From IMG/VR virus record IMGVR_UViG_3300046812_000237, positions 1 through 60,051 of that record: a DNA stretch of 60,051 nucleotides. One strand, given 5' to 3'. This document shows, one piece after another, positions 49,497-56,714 of the stretch (positions are counted from its first letter, which is position 1; the number at the start of each line of letters is the position of its first letter). The DNA is from a virus. A program made the position numbers and the translations under genes. Under the pieces are notes generated by a model. The model worked only from the letters and a program-made list of their open reading frames with translations. It was not told the origin of the DNA and ran no database searches.

Positions 49497-49772
49497 TCAC
49501 CCCTTCCTGAGAGATACCGACTGGCACTGCCAGCAAGCGGCGCCGAGCGGCCGGTTGTGCGGGCACATCGTTGGAGGGCGGTCTGGCGCGACAGGCTCGA
49601 GCGCGAGCGTGGGTTGCTCGGGCGGCTTGTTGCGCGGCCTGCCGGCCTTGCGCCGGGCGCGGTCCCACGCCGTCGTAAAGCACATGGGGCAACGGGACGG
49701 GCGCTTGTTGGAGTTATCGAAGCTGCCGCGGGCCCACCAGTGGTGTCCGCACTGCTCACAGATGCAATTCAT
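49497..49772 (-). CDS. Small protein with two zinc knuckles
   Basis: 91 aa. CICEQCGHHW, CPMCFTTAWDRARRKAGRPR, then CPHN and CWQC. The first half is clearly related to the 53708-53917 product (CGHVWTAR, CAKCDTSAWRRDRRKPGPRP), so the two are paralogues. May bind nucleic acid. Confidence 0.7.
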   Translation of the reverse strand: MNCICEQCGHHWWARGSFDNSNKRPSRCPMCFTTAWDRARRKAGRPRNKPPEQPTLALEPVAPDRPPTMCPHNRPLGAACWQCQSVSLRKG

Positions 49773-49939
49773 CTGTACCTCCCGTAGTTGTCATCGGCCG
49801 CGTCTTCGCGGGCTTCGTCTTCCATCTGCCGGTACATGGCGCGGACCTCGCGGTCGCACTCAGGCTCGCCGCAGGACTCCGGTTCGCGGGGATTGTTCTT
49901 GCCGGGACCGATCTCATCGCCGCACCACGCGCAGTTCAT
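49769..49939 (-). CDS. Tiny Cys-rich protein
   Basis: 56 aa from ATG 49939, ending on the next ATG. NCAWCGDEI and ESCGEPECD form a zinc-ribbon pattern; an acidic helical end follows. A small phage gene type not easily missed by context alone. Confidence 0.62.
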   Translation of the reverse strand: MNCAWCGDEIGPGKNNPREPESCGEPECDREVRAMYRQMEDEAREDAADDNYGRYR

Positions 49940-49942
49940 CGG

Positions 49943-50629
49943 TCACTCCTTTGGCAGGAACGGTGCGAAGACCGCGACTGCCTTCTCGAGCGCCGCGAGA
50001 GCGCCCTGCTCGGTGCGCGCGACGCTGGTGAGATGCGGCAGGCCGGAGTCGATCGAGGCCATGACTTCGGCTCTGGTCGCCGGCTTGCCGCAACGGAAGA
50101 ACTCGACCTGCGAGGGCTCGCCCATCGTAATCAACACCTGATTTGGCTGCGGGCGCCACACCGAGTAATCGCGGCAGGTCCACAGCATTGCGATGCCGGG
50201 GTTGCGCTGGATGGCGCCGACCCGGCGATCGTCGTGGTATCCGATGGTCTCATCGACCCTGCGCTCGGCCTCGGGGTTATTCATCCACGGGCAGTTCGAG
50301 ACCGACCACAGGGCGCACTCGCGGTGACAGGGAGGTTCTCCCGAGGTCCGGTTGACGCCGCACATGGGCCCGGCGACGAAGACCATCCAGCGGCCGAGCT
50401 GCTCGCCGCAGACCCAACAACGCTTCTCGCGAACCGCGCGCACCAGCTTGCGGATGTCCATGGCGCGGAACTCCCACAGGCCGGTCTTGTCGTCCTTGTC
50501 GACAAACCACGGCACGACGAAGCCGCGATGGTCGACGGGCAGACTTTTCATGCGTGCCGGCAGGGACGCGAGATTCTGCTTACTGGGATCGAGCCCGTGC
50601 TGCACGGGGCACTTCAGTTCTTCGGTCAT
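49943..50629 (-). CDS. Hypothetical protein with CWVCG/AGPMC motifs
   Basis: 228 aa from ATG 50629 (ATGA with the upstream gene). CWVCGEQLGRWMVFVAGPMC, then EPPCHRECALWSVSNCPW is a recurrent phage protein pattern with three Cys/His pairs, likely zinc-binding. The C-terminal part is alpha/beta. Function unknown. The largest of the conserved early proteins here. Confidence 0.7.
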   Translation of the reverse strand: MTEELKCPVQHGLDPSKQNLASLPARMKSLPVDHRGFVVPWFVDKDDKTGLWEFRAMDIRKLVRAVREKRCWVCGEQLGRWMVFVAGPMCGVNRTSGEPPCHRECALWSVSNCPWMNNPEAERRVDETIGYHDDRRVGAIQRNPGIAMLWTCRDYSVWRPQPNQVLITMGEPSQVEFFRCGKPATRAEVMASIDSGLPHLTSVARTEQGALAALEKAVAVFAPFLPKE

Positions 50630-50838
50630 CGGGTGAACCCCCAACGTGTGATTTTCTCGGTGGCCTGGCCGAGGGAATTGATGGCGATGGCGAAGTCGCG
50701 CACGACGTCGACGACGACCTTGTTGCGCTGGTCCGGATCGAGAGTCGGGAGTTCCAGTCTGCGCAGGGCGCGATCGAGCTGCGAGATGGCGAAACGGATT
50801 CTGCGATCGACGGCTTGCTCGGTTCTGGTGTAGGCCAT
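50626..50838 (-). CDS. Small helical protein
   Basis: 70 aa. Helical and charged (AVDRRIRFAISQLDRALRR, VVVDVVRDFAIAINSLG). No cysteines. Coupled at both ends (ATGA and one-base overlap). Unknown. Confidence 0.62.
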   Translation of the reverse strand: MAYTRTEQAVDRRIRFAISQLDRALRRLELPTLDPDQRNKVVVDVVRDFAIAINSLGQATEKITRWGFTR

Positions 50839-51095
50839 TATTTCTTCCACTCGCGCAGTTTCTTTCCGGGATGCTGGCGCATCAGTTCCGCAGTGCCGCG
50901 AATCGCAGCTTCGGTCGCCAGCCTCATGTAGCCAGCGACGGCGGATAGTTCCGAGTTGAGCGTGCCCCATCGCTTTGGCTGCATGTATACCCGGCACATG
51001 GTGTCGGCCATGGTGGCGGCAAGGGCGGCGCCGTGCAACCAGGCGGCGATGCTGCGCGCCTCGCGCAGTGTGGTCGGACGCTCCTTGCGCCTCAC
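50838..51095 (-). CDS. Small helical protein
   Basis: 85 aa. Ala/Met-rich helices (SIAAWLHGAALAATMADTM, MRLATEAAIRGTAELMRQ). Starts on the shared A of TAATG. Unknown role. Confidence 0.62.
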   Translation of the reverse strand: MRRKERPTTLREARSIAAWLHGAALAATMADTMCRVYMQPKRWGTLNSELSAVAGYMRLATEAAIRGTAELMRQHPGKKLREWKK

Positions 51096-51310
51096 TGGAC
51101 CGACTCATCCGGATCAGTCGAGGCCCACACGGCCGCGCAGGACGCGCACATGGGCTTGACCTTGACGCTCTCGTAGTCCTTCTGGAAGCGCGCGCTGTAG
51201 ACCAGTTCCTTGTCGCACCCGCTGCATTTGGCAAAAGCAACGGGCACCGGCGGATCCGGCGGAAGCGTTCCCTTGTCGGCCATCAGCACAACCCGGTCAC
51301 CTGGTTTCAT
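51092..51310 (-). CDS. Small zinc-ribbon protein
   Basis: 72 aa from ATG 51310. KCSGCDKELVYSARFQ and MCASCAAVW give C-x2-C...C-x2-C. An N-terminal KPGDRVVLMADKG beta hairpin precedes. Another member of the early ribbon set. Confidence 0.68.
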   Translation of the reverse strand: MKPGDRVVLMADKGTLPPDPPVPVAFAKCSGCDKELVYSARFQKDYESVKVKPMCASCAAVWASTDPDESVQ

Positions 51311-51479
51311 TGTTTTTCCCCTGGCACTTCTCACAGCCTTCAAAACATTCCGAGCAGTGCGCCGGCTGGTCGAACTCCTCACGGTGCCGCTCGAGGAAGA
51401 TGCGCCGCGCGATCATCGCGATGCCGGGATCGTGGCCGAGCATGGCGTCGATCAGCTGGTCGTCGGTTGGTTCCTTCAT
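51297..51479 (-). CDS. Small protein with Cys cluster
   Basis: 60 aa. An acidic helical start and CSECFEGCEKCQG, a possible metal site. Overlaps both neighbours. Unknown role. Confidence 0.62.
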   Translation of the reverse strand: MKEPTDDQLIDAMLGHDPGIAMIARRIFLERHREEFDQPAHCSECFEGCEKCQGKNNETR

Positions 51480-51673
51480 AAGTCCTCCTCGATGACCTTG
51501 CCGACCACCGGCCAGTACGGGCGCTGTTCCTCAAGGATGATGCCGCGCACCGGGCAGTCCCGGGTAGAAGTGCAGGCCCAGTGGAATTTTTCGACCTGCA
51601 GGAGCATGGCACCACACTCGGCGCAGAGCGGCGCGACATTCAGGCGCACCTGTAGTTTGAGTTGCTCGCTCAT
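51476..51673 (-). CDS. Small zinc-binding-like protein
   Basis: 65 aa from ATG 51673. LCAECGAMLLQVEKFHWAC, then RDCP: C-x2-C...C...C. Beta-rich. Coupled by ATGA. Unknown. Confidence 0.65.
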   Translation of the reverse strand: MSEQLKLQVRLNVAPLCAECGAMLLQVEKFHWACTSTRDCPVRGIILEEQRPYWPVVGKVIEEDL

Positions 51674-51852
51674 GGCATTGTCGAGGACGGCGCGACGTTC
51701 AAATCGTCGCCTGTCTCGGCCTCCATCACCAGAGGCTTCCACTTTCTTCCCACGAAATCGAACTGGTACACGAATCCGTTCTGGGTCAGGCCGTACAAAC
51801 AGCGATAGTCCTCCGACTCGGTCGCGGCGATCTGCTTGAACAGGACTCTCAT
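51670..51852 (-). CDS. Small hypothetical protein
   Basis: 60 aa, no Cys pair. LFKQIAATESEDYRCLYGL, then VGRKWKPLVME suggests a small beta domain. Unknown. Confidence 0.6.
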   Translation of the reverse strand: MRVLFKQIAATESEDYRCLYGLTQNGFVYQFDFVGRKWKPLVMEAETGDDLNVAPSSTMP

Positions 51853-52232
51853 CAGTTGCCTCCGGCGCTCGTGGCCCTCGGCCAGGTATATTGCGGAACA
51901 ACCTGCGGCTTCACCGTCCGCAGGTACTCGATGTTGTAGGTCGTGCAGGAAACGATGGCTGTGGCGATGATGAGCGCCGCAGCAAAGACCAGTCTCCCGT
52001 AGAAGCGCCATTCCGCCGTGTGCCTGGAGACCTGGGCATCCAGTTCCAGTTCACGACGTTCGGTCTCGCACTCTGCTTCGCGTTTCATCTTCTCGATACG
52101 AAAGACTCGCTCATCGGCGCGGTTGGCCTCCTCGATTAGGCGCTCCCGTTCTTTGGTTTCCTTCTCGAGCGCGAGATCAACCTCAAAGGCGCGCTTCAGC
52201 CGTGCCTGCTTCTGTTCCACTGTTTCGCTCAT
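51852..52232 (-). CDS. Coiled-coil membrane protein
   Basis: 126 aa. A long charged coiled coil (KQARLKRAFEVDLALEKE, RVFRIEKMKREAECETER) then one transmembrane helix (LVFAAALIIATAIVSCTTY). The coil faces the cytoplasm. Could tether an early factor to the membrane; unknown. Confidence 0.65.
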   Translation of the reverse strand: MSETVEQKQARLKRAFEVDLALEKETKERERLIEEANRADERVFRIEKMKREAECETERRELELDAQVSRHTAEWRFYGRLVFAAALIIATAIVSCTTYNIEYLRTVKPQVVPQYTWPRATSAGGN

Positions 52233-52384
52233 CGCTGCCACCTTTTGCAGGGGTGATGCTTCCGTGCTTCCCGGCAGGCATCGCAGAGTCCGCAAGGCCT
52301 GGTCCCGGTTTCCGACCACGCCATGATCGTCAGCATGGTGAACATCCCGAGCAGGAACGAACAGCCCACGACCCAACCGATCAT
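52229..52384 (-). CDS. Small membrane protein with Cys motif
   Basis: 51 aa. A transmembrane helix (IGWVVGCSFLLGMFTMLTIM), then CGLCDACREARKHHPC. Its last residues KRWQR also end the RHH protein upstream, a small shared tail. Confidence 0.62.
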   Translation of the reverse strand: MIGWVVGCSFLLGMFTMLTIMAWSETGTRPCGLCDACREARKHHPCKRWQR

Positions 52385-52665
52385 CGCTGCCACCTTTTCC
52401 GCTTCTCGGCGCACTTCACGCACGGGCACCGCGGATGATGCTCGACGATCGGCCCGGGCGGCGGATTCAGCATCCCTGCCCCCAGGCTCGCCGGATCATC
52501 CACCCGACCGTTTCCACTTGAAGCGCCACCTTCCTTGATCCAAGCCCGCACCAGCCCCGCAATCGTCATCCCGCGCAATTTCGCGATTTCGTCCAGCTCT
52601 TTCTTCTCCTGCGCCGACATTCGAATATTCACCACCGACTGCCTCGCACTCCGTAAATCTGCCAT
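52381..52665 (-). CDS. RHH (Arc/CopG-type) transcriptional repressor
   Basis: 94 aa. Residues 1-47 are a ribbon-helix-helix: SVVNIRMSAQEKKELDEIAK, RGMTIAGLVRAWIKEG. A linker and a CPCVKC C-terminal knuckle follow. First gene of the leftward arm; its promoter carries two palindromes that are good operator candidates. The message appears leaderless: no SD, and the ATG is 8 bases from the -10. Probably autoregulatory. Confidence 0.82.
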   Translation of the reverse strand: MADLRSARQSVVNIRMSAQEKKELDEIAKLRGMTIAGLVRAWIKEGGASSGNGRVDDPASLGAGMLNPPPGPIVEHHPRCPCVKCAEKRKRWQR

Positions 52666-52713
52666 GGCTGAGTTGTATACACGAACGTGAATACAAGAGT
52701 CAAGTGTATACAC
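52666..52713 (-). promoter_or_regulatory. Leftward early promoter with two GTGTATACAC operators
   Basis: Minus strand: TTGACT (52703-52698), 18-base spacer, TATACA (52679-52674), then 8 bases to the ATG. Palindromes TTGTATACAC (52673-52682, covering the -10) and GTGTATACAC (52704-52713, just upstream of the -35) lie 31 bp apart, three helical turns, on one DNA face. This fits dimer-of-dimer binding by an RHH repressor. Confidence 0.65.
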
Positions 52714-53353
52714 ACTCGCCCACACACTTTCCTCCGCGCCCCTTGCGGAGAATATTCGAAACGATTTTCCTCCGCACCCGCGCCTTCCCCGCCCCTTGCT
52801 CAATTCCGGGCTCCTGCCCTAATTGTCGGCACGCCGACATTCCACCCTCAACTGCATGAAAACGCTGTTTTTATTTATTTTTATTGAGTGGATGGAACCG
52901 AGTGACCGCTAGGGGTGGAGGGGGGGGGTGACCCCCTCGAAAATGCGGCGAGTACTAGAACTACTAGCACCAGGTCTGACACTGCTGAAAGCACAGGACT
53001 TAGCCTGGCTCGTACTAGTACGGCCGGCGCGCCGCAGGAGGGTCGAGCGCGCAAGAGTAATGCAATCAACAAAGTAACATAATGTTGATTAGCAATGGTT
53101 CTAAGGCCTATCGTGCTGATAACGCGCCAGTTAGGCAAATGCGCGACCAATCGCCTGCCAGTGCTGCGCCGATCATGCGCCAATTTGAATGACTCGCGCC
53201 GGTTTGTGGTGCTTGATTAGTGCTTAGGGTAGCAGGGCAGAGAGCAGGAGCAAGGCACCCTGCGGGGCGTAGGGAACAGAGAGCATAGGCTCTAGGACCG
53301 TGGGACCGTCGCGCGGGCGTTTGGCAGTGGAATAGCGTGCGAATGGCGAGTGA
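52714..53353. other. Control region without a supported gene
   Basis: No convincing gene in about 640 bp. It holds a T-rich stretch (52868-52885), a run of nine G (52920-52928), repeated CTAG/GTAC words including GTACTAGTAC at 53012-53021, and an inverted repeat AATCAACA (53064-53071) / TGTTGATT (53083-53090) with an 11-base spacer. Its function may be a second origin, promoter or regulatory site. Confidence 0.55.
53012..53021. repeat. GTACTAGTAC palindrome (copy in control region)
   Basis: A perfect 10-bp palindrome. With flanks AGCCTGG before and GGCCGG after, it resembles the copy at 53757. A third perfect copy is at 44504-44513 and a one-mismatch copy (GTACCAGTAC) at 53966-53975. Confidence 0.7.
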
Positions 53354-53704
53354 CTAGTCGTCTGAGGCGTGGAGCGGGTCGTTAGGCTTGCGGTCTGGCG
53401 CATGCGTTGCGAGCGGGAGCGGGTCAATGTCCGTTAGCGTCGCGACTGCGAGCGGAATGTCTGAGGGGTTCACCTCGGGCACTAAGCCATCCGGCGCGCT
53501 ATCGGTGCGCGAGCTGGAGCCCGGCGCAGCGCTGGCGTAGCGTAGGCCAAACACCACGACACGCCTACAGTCTCGGCAGGTAGCGCGCCAGTGTCCGGGG
53601 GCCAGTCTAGTGCGCGATGGATAGCCGCAAGCCGGACACGTCCAGACTAGCGTGCCTATGAATTGCGCGCGCACAGGGAAACGGTCTTCTTGTCTCTGCG
53701 CCAT
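53354..53704 (-). CDS. Zinc-ribbon protein with Pro-rich tail
   Basis: 116 aa. WTCPACGYPSRTRLAPGHWR, then CRDCRRVVVFG form a four-Cys ribbon; the tail is Pro/Asp-rich. Second gene of the short leftward unit 53917-53354. No SD; the start lies three bases after the previous stop, so coupled reinitiation is likely. Confidence 0.68.
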   Translation of the reverse strand: MAQRQEDRFPVRAQFIGTLVWTCPACGYPSRTRLAPGHWRATCRDCRRVVVFGLRYASAAPGSSSRTDSAPDGLVPEVNPSDIPLAVATLTDIDPLPLATHAPDRKPNDPLHASDD

Positions 53705-53707
53705 GCG

Positions 53708-53917
53708 TTAGACCGTGGGCGCGTTAGCTGTGACTAGCGCGTCGCGTTTGAGCCTGGTACTAGTACTCGGCCGGGGGCCCGGCTTGCGTCGGTCTCTGCG
53801 CCAAGCCGAGGTGTCGCACTTCGCGCAGCGCTTGGGCACGTGGCGAGCTGTCCAGACGTGGCCGCAGTTCCGGCAGGTGCACTGCCATACGCTTAGGCGT
53901 TTAAGGTTCGCCGTCAT
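53708..53917 (-). CDS. Zinc-ribbon protein, paralogue of 49497 gene
   Basis: 69 aa. CTCRNCGHVWTARHVPKRCA, CDTSAWRRDRRKPGPRP; same design as the 49497-49772 product. First gene of its unit and apparently leaderless (no SD, -35 30 bases upstream). Confidence 0.7.
   Translation of the reverse strand: MTANLKRLSVWQCTCRNCGHVWTARHVPKRCAKCDTSAWRRDRRKPGPRPSTSTRLKRDALVTANAPTV
53757..53766. repeat. GTACTAGTAC palindrome (within 53708 gene)
   Basis: Perfect copy of the 10-bp palindrome, inside the C-terminal codons of the zinc-ribbon gene. Flanks GAGCCTG and TCGGCCGG resemble those of the copy at 53012. Confidence 0.7.
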
Positions 53918-53975
53918 GGCGCGAGTGTTTTCCGCCTACCGCGCCACTGTCAACACGCCGGCCGAGTACCAGTAC
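53918..53975 (-). promoter_or_regulatory. Leaderless-type promoter with GTACCAGTAC upstream
   Basis: Perfect TTGACA (53953-53948) on the minus strand, 18-base spacer, AACACT (53929-53924), then 6 bases to the ATG at 53917. No SD. A GTACTGGTAC palindrome variant (53966-53975) lies upstream of the -35. Confidence 0.5.
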
Positions 53976-54005
53976 TCTCGGGCCTTTCGTCTCATGCGAG
54001 TACTG

Positions 54006-54035
54006 TTGACTAATTCATGCGACTAGCCGCACTAT
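54006..54035 (+). promoter_or_regulatory. Rightward early promoter candidate
   Basis: TTGACT (54006-54011), 18-base spacer, CACTAT (54030-54035), then a GGAGG (54042-54046) before the ATG at 54056. Divergent from the promoter at 53953. A half-site GAGTACTG overlaps its upstream edge. Confidence 0.5.
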
Positions 54036-54055
54036 CTAGGCGGAGGTATCACACT

Positions 54056-54268
54056 ATGTATGATGACAGCGAATACTTCGAGCGCGCGCAGTTTGCGGAC
54101 CCGGGCGGGCGTTCTGCTCTACGTGCTTCGAGCAAGCGCAACCCGCGCAACCTGCCGTGTCCTAACTGCGGCGCAAAAAACAAACTAACTCCGGCGGACC
54201 GTGCGCGCGGTTATCAGTGTGACTCATGCGCGGACCGTGCCGAGGGTCGCATGGGGGGCGAGTACTAA
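54056..54268 (+). CDS. Small zinc-ribbon protein
   Basis: 70 aa from ATG 54056 with GGAGG. LPCPNCGAKNKLTPADRARG, YQCDSCADRAEG is a clear four-Cys ribbon. First rightward gene; possible transcription or host-takeover factor. Confidence 0.75.
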   Translation: MYDDSEYFERAQFADPGGRSALRASSKRNPRNLPCPNCGAKNKLTPADRARGYQCDSCADRAEGRMGGEY

Positions 54269-54447
54269 TGTTTATACCATTCTGGATTCTCGTGCTTCTG
54301 GTGGTCGTGCTCTTAGCAGGTCCTAGAGAGTGCGAGTGCGAGCAAGTGAAACCCGAGGCTCCTAGGGCGCGCGAGCGCGCGTTTGTGGGCCCGTGTACGG
54401 CGGATGACGTTGACCGAATCTTGCGACGAGGTAACTACCATGTTTGA
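54268..54447 (+). CDS. Small membrane protein
   Basis: 59 aa, TAATG overlap. One N-terminal span (FIPFWILVLLVVVLLAGP), then a charged tail. Overlaps the AAA+ gene by 8 bases. Confidence 0.65.
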   Translation: MFIPFWILVLLVVVLLAGPRECECEQVKPEAPRARERAFVGPCTADDVDRILRRGNYHV

Positions 54448-55108
54448 TGATTACACGCCACAAGGCGGATTGCAGTTCCCTACGAGTGTTCCGCTGGCCG
54501 AAAAGTATAGGCCGCGAACCATTGGCGAGTTTATCGGCCTAGAGAAACCGCGCAAGGTCATAGGCGGATTTGCCAAACGTCCAACGTCGTGCGCGTGGGT
54601 GTTTGTGGGCCCGTCCGGCGTTGGCAAGTCTACGTTAGCGCTAGCGCTTGCGACCGAATTGCGCGCAGATTTTCACCACATTCCGTCGCAGCGCTGCAAT
54701 GTCGAAACCATTAACGATACGGTGCGGATGTGCTGGTACGTGCCTAAGTTTGGGACGTTTCACCTCGTGCTAGTTGATGAGGCCGATAAGATGTCTCCCG
54801 CAGCGCAGCTAGCGCTTCTGTCTAAGCTGGATTCAACGGACCCGCCTCCTAACACTATCTTTGTCTTCACCTGTAACACCACGGAACTCCTAGAGCAGAG
54901 GTTTCTGTCCCGTACGCGCGTGCTTGAGTTTTCATCCTATGGCATGCGCGACGCGCTAGCGCAGTTTCTTGCAAAAGTGTGGTCCGCTGAGACCGCAAAC
55001 GCTCCTGGGCCTGACTTTCCGCGCATTGCAAAAGATAGCTGTAATAACGTGCGCGACGCATTGAACACGTTAGAAGTGGAACTCTTATCTAGGGACGGTG
55101 CCGAATGA
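54440..55108 (+). CDS. AAA+ ATPase, clamp-loader (RFC/DnaX)-like
   Basis: 222 aa. The N-terminal LAEKYRPRTIGEFIGLEK box is typical of RFC/DnaX proteins. Walker A GPSGVGKST (about 56-64), Walker B VLVDEADKM (about 110-118), sensor 1 FTCNTTELL, SRT arginine-finger region (EQRFLSRTRVLEF), and a short lid. Loads a sliding clamp or acts as a replication/recombination ATPase. No phage polymerase or clamp gene was seen, so it may act on the host clamp. Confidence 0.8.
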   Translation: MFDDYTPQGGLQFPTSVPLAEKYRPRTIGEFIGLEKPRKVIGGFAKRPTSCAWVFVGPSGVGKSTLALALATELRADFHHIPSQRCNVETINDTVRMCWYVPKFGTFHLVLVDEADKMSPAAQLALLSKLDSTDPPPNTIFVFTCNTTELLEQRFLSRTRVLEFSSYGMRDALAQFLAKVWSAETANAPGPDFPRIAKDSCNNVRDALNTLEVELLSRDGAE

Positions 55109-55290
55109 AACCAACATATAGGCCTGTACGTGTTTGCATTCACTGCGGTGCGCGCTTTGTCACTCGCGCGCGGGAGACCTCGCCTGTCCCTTTCAGTCGC
55201 TTCTACTGTGTCCCGTGCTTGCGTGAGTCGCGCGCGAGATACAAGCGCGAGGGTATTAGCCTTAAACCCATTGTCGAGGTGCGACCGTGA
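55105..55290 (+). CDS. Small zinc-ribbon protein
   Basis: 61 aa, ATGA-coupled. VCIHCGARFVTRARETS, then YCVPCLRES: four-Cys ribbon, basic. Likely nucleic-acid binding. Confidence 0.7.
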   Translation: MKPTYRPVRVCIHCGARFVTRARETSPVPFSRFYCVPCLRESRARYKREGISLKPIVEVRP

Positions 55291-55502
55291 CGCGCGAATG
55301 GATTGACCTCACGCCGGAGCAGTACGCGCGCGCTGTCCGCACATCTTATTCCGGCGGTTCCTCGTGGTATTACACGCCTGACTATCCGCTCCGCTGCCTA
55401 GTCGCGCACGGTCAAAGTCCTATGGACGTTTACAGGGCTTTTGAGTCCGGCGCGCCTACTGTCCGAATGGAACTGTTTCGCGAATGGAGGGCCCCAAGAT
55501 GA
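55287..55502 (+). CDS. Small hypothetical protein
   Basis: 71 aa from a GTG overlapping the previous stop. Tyr/Trp-rich (SYSGGSSWYYTPDYPL). Acidic helical end. Unknown role. Confidence 0.62.
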   Translation: MTREWIDLTPEQYARAVRTSYSGGSSWYYTPDYPLRCLVAHGQSPMDVYRAFESGAPTVRMELFREWRAPR

Positions 55503-55699
55503 GAACCGAGGCCGAAGCAATCAAGATCGCGCGCAAGCGCGCCCACTTTACGCACGAGGTGCGCTTTGTAGTGTTTGACCGCTCTGCCGATAACGGCGAG
55601 GGCCCGTACCACGTCGCAACCGAGGAAGACCTAGACACATTTTTCGATGGAATCCCGGAAAGGGACATTCTGTTCTGTACTGATGAGGTGACACCGTGA
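55499..55699 (+). CDS. Small hypothetical protein
   Basis: 66 aa, ATG behind GGAGGG. An alpha/beta, acidic domain (AEAIKIARKRAHFTHEVRF, FVVFDRSADNGEGPYHV). Unknown family. Confidence 0.62.
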   Translation: MRTEAEAIKIARKRAHFTHEVRFVVFDRSADNGEGPYHVATEEDLDTFFDGIPERDILFCTDEVTP

Positions 55700-56346
55700 A
55701 AAGCAAAGCACTACGCAAGCGCGAGCGCGAGTCTAATACCGTGCTCAAGGTTCCAAACACGCCGGAGGGCCAGCAATTCCTAGCGGACTTTCGGAAGTAT
55801 AGGGTGTCCGGCGTGCGGGTGTGGGCCCGGGCCCGAGGTCCGCGCGCAGTTCACGCACGCGCAGCATTTGCCGACAAAGTCACGCCCGAGCGCTTGCGCT
55901 TTGCCGCGCGATGGTATGACCAAGACTTGCCGCGCGAACACGCGACCTATTGGGGCGTGTACGTTTGGAAGCCCACCGAGCGCTCGCGCCAAGCCGAGGA
56001 GTACCGCAACGTCCGCGCGCGCGCGTGGGAACTCGAAAAGCGTGTTAAGGCTCTCGAATCGGTCGCAATCGCGCCGGAAGAACTGCGCGCGGAAGTGGCG
56101 AGCCTCCGGCGTGACAAGGCCATTCTCACTCAGCAGCGCGACCAAGCGCTCGCCGAGGCCCGAGACCAGCAACCCGCGAACGATAACCGCGAAGTAAAGC
56201 GTTTGAACGCCGACCGCGCCGAACTCATGCGCCAGCGGGACCTAACCCAGAAGACCAACGACCGACTGCGCGAGCACGTGCGCGAACTGAAAGCCGAGGT
56301 GCTAGCGCTCCGCGCCGTGCGCCGACCCGGAGGGATACTAAATTGA
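55696..56346 (+). CDS. Basic coiled-coil protein
   Basis: 216 aa from GTG. A basic N-terminal domain, then a long coiled coil from about residue 100 to the end (RARAWELEKRVKALESVAI, QRDQALAEARDQQ). Could be a DNA-bridging or scaffold-like early protein. Unknown. Confidence 0.62.
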   Translation: MKSKALRKRERESNTVLKVPNTPEGQQFLADFRKYRVSGVRVWARARGPRAVHARAAFADKVTPERLRFAARWYDQDLPREHATYWGVYVWKPTERSRQAEEYRNVRARAWELEKRVKALESVAIAPEELRAEVASLRRDKAILTQQRDQALAEARDQQPANDNREVKRLNADRAELMRQRDLTQKTNDRLREHVRELKAEVLALRAVRRPGGILN

Positions 56347-56714
56347 AATACGCACCGCAGGACGCACGCGAACTACTGCACGCCGCTTGCAACGCCGTGG
56401 AGCTACTCGGGGAGGTCGAGCGGCAGACGGGCGCAATCTACCCCGAGCGCACCGCCCTTGCCATCGCTGCCGAGCGCGCCGAGCCCGTCCATGACGGCAA
56501 GCGCGCAAAGGGCAGCGCTTTCCTTTTCGCACCGCCGAGGCCCGAGGCCGTAGCCGGTCTAGTCGAGGCCGCGCGCTCCGCGCTTGCACTGTGCCAACGC
56601 ATACAGGCGGAAGACATCGCGCAGGCCGCAGAGTGGGACCAACTGCCCTACCCCGAGGCCGATCGTTTGGAACTTGCCCTAATCCCATTCCCGGAGGAAA
56701 ACCATGCAATTTGA
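56343..56714 (+). CDS. Hypothetical Ala-rich protein
   Basis: 123 aa from a TTG overlapping the previous stop. Mostly helical (ARELLHAACNAVELLGEVER, VAGLVEAARSALALCQRI). No known domain. Confidence 0.6.
   Translation: MKYAPQDARELLHAACNAVELLGEVERQTGAIYPERTALAIAAERAEPVHDGKRAKGSAFLFAPPRPEAVAGLVEAARSALALCQRIQAEDIAQAAEWDQLPYPEADRLELALIPFPEENHAI

Noticed and set aside
52687-52887. Plus-strand 66-aa frame in the control region
   Set aside because: No SD, overlaps the promoter/operators of the leftward arm and shows no domain.
52881-53183. Minus-strand 100-aa frame in the control region
   Set aside because: Low-complexity, no SD, crosses inverted repeats; probably non-coding.
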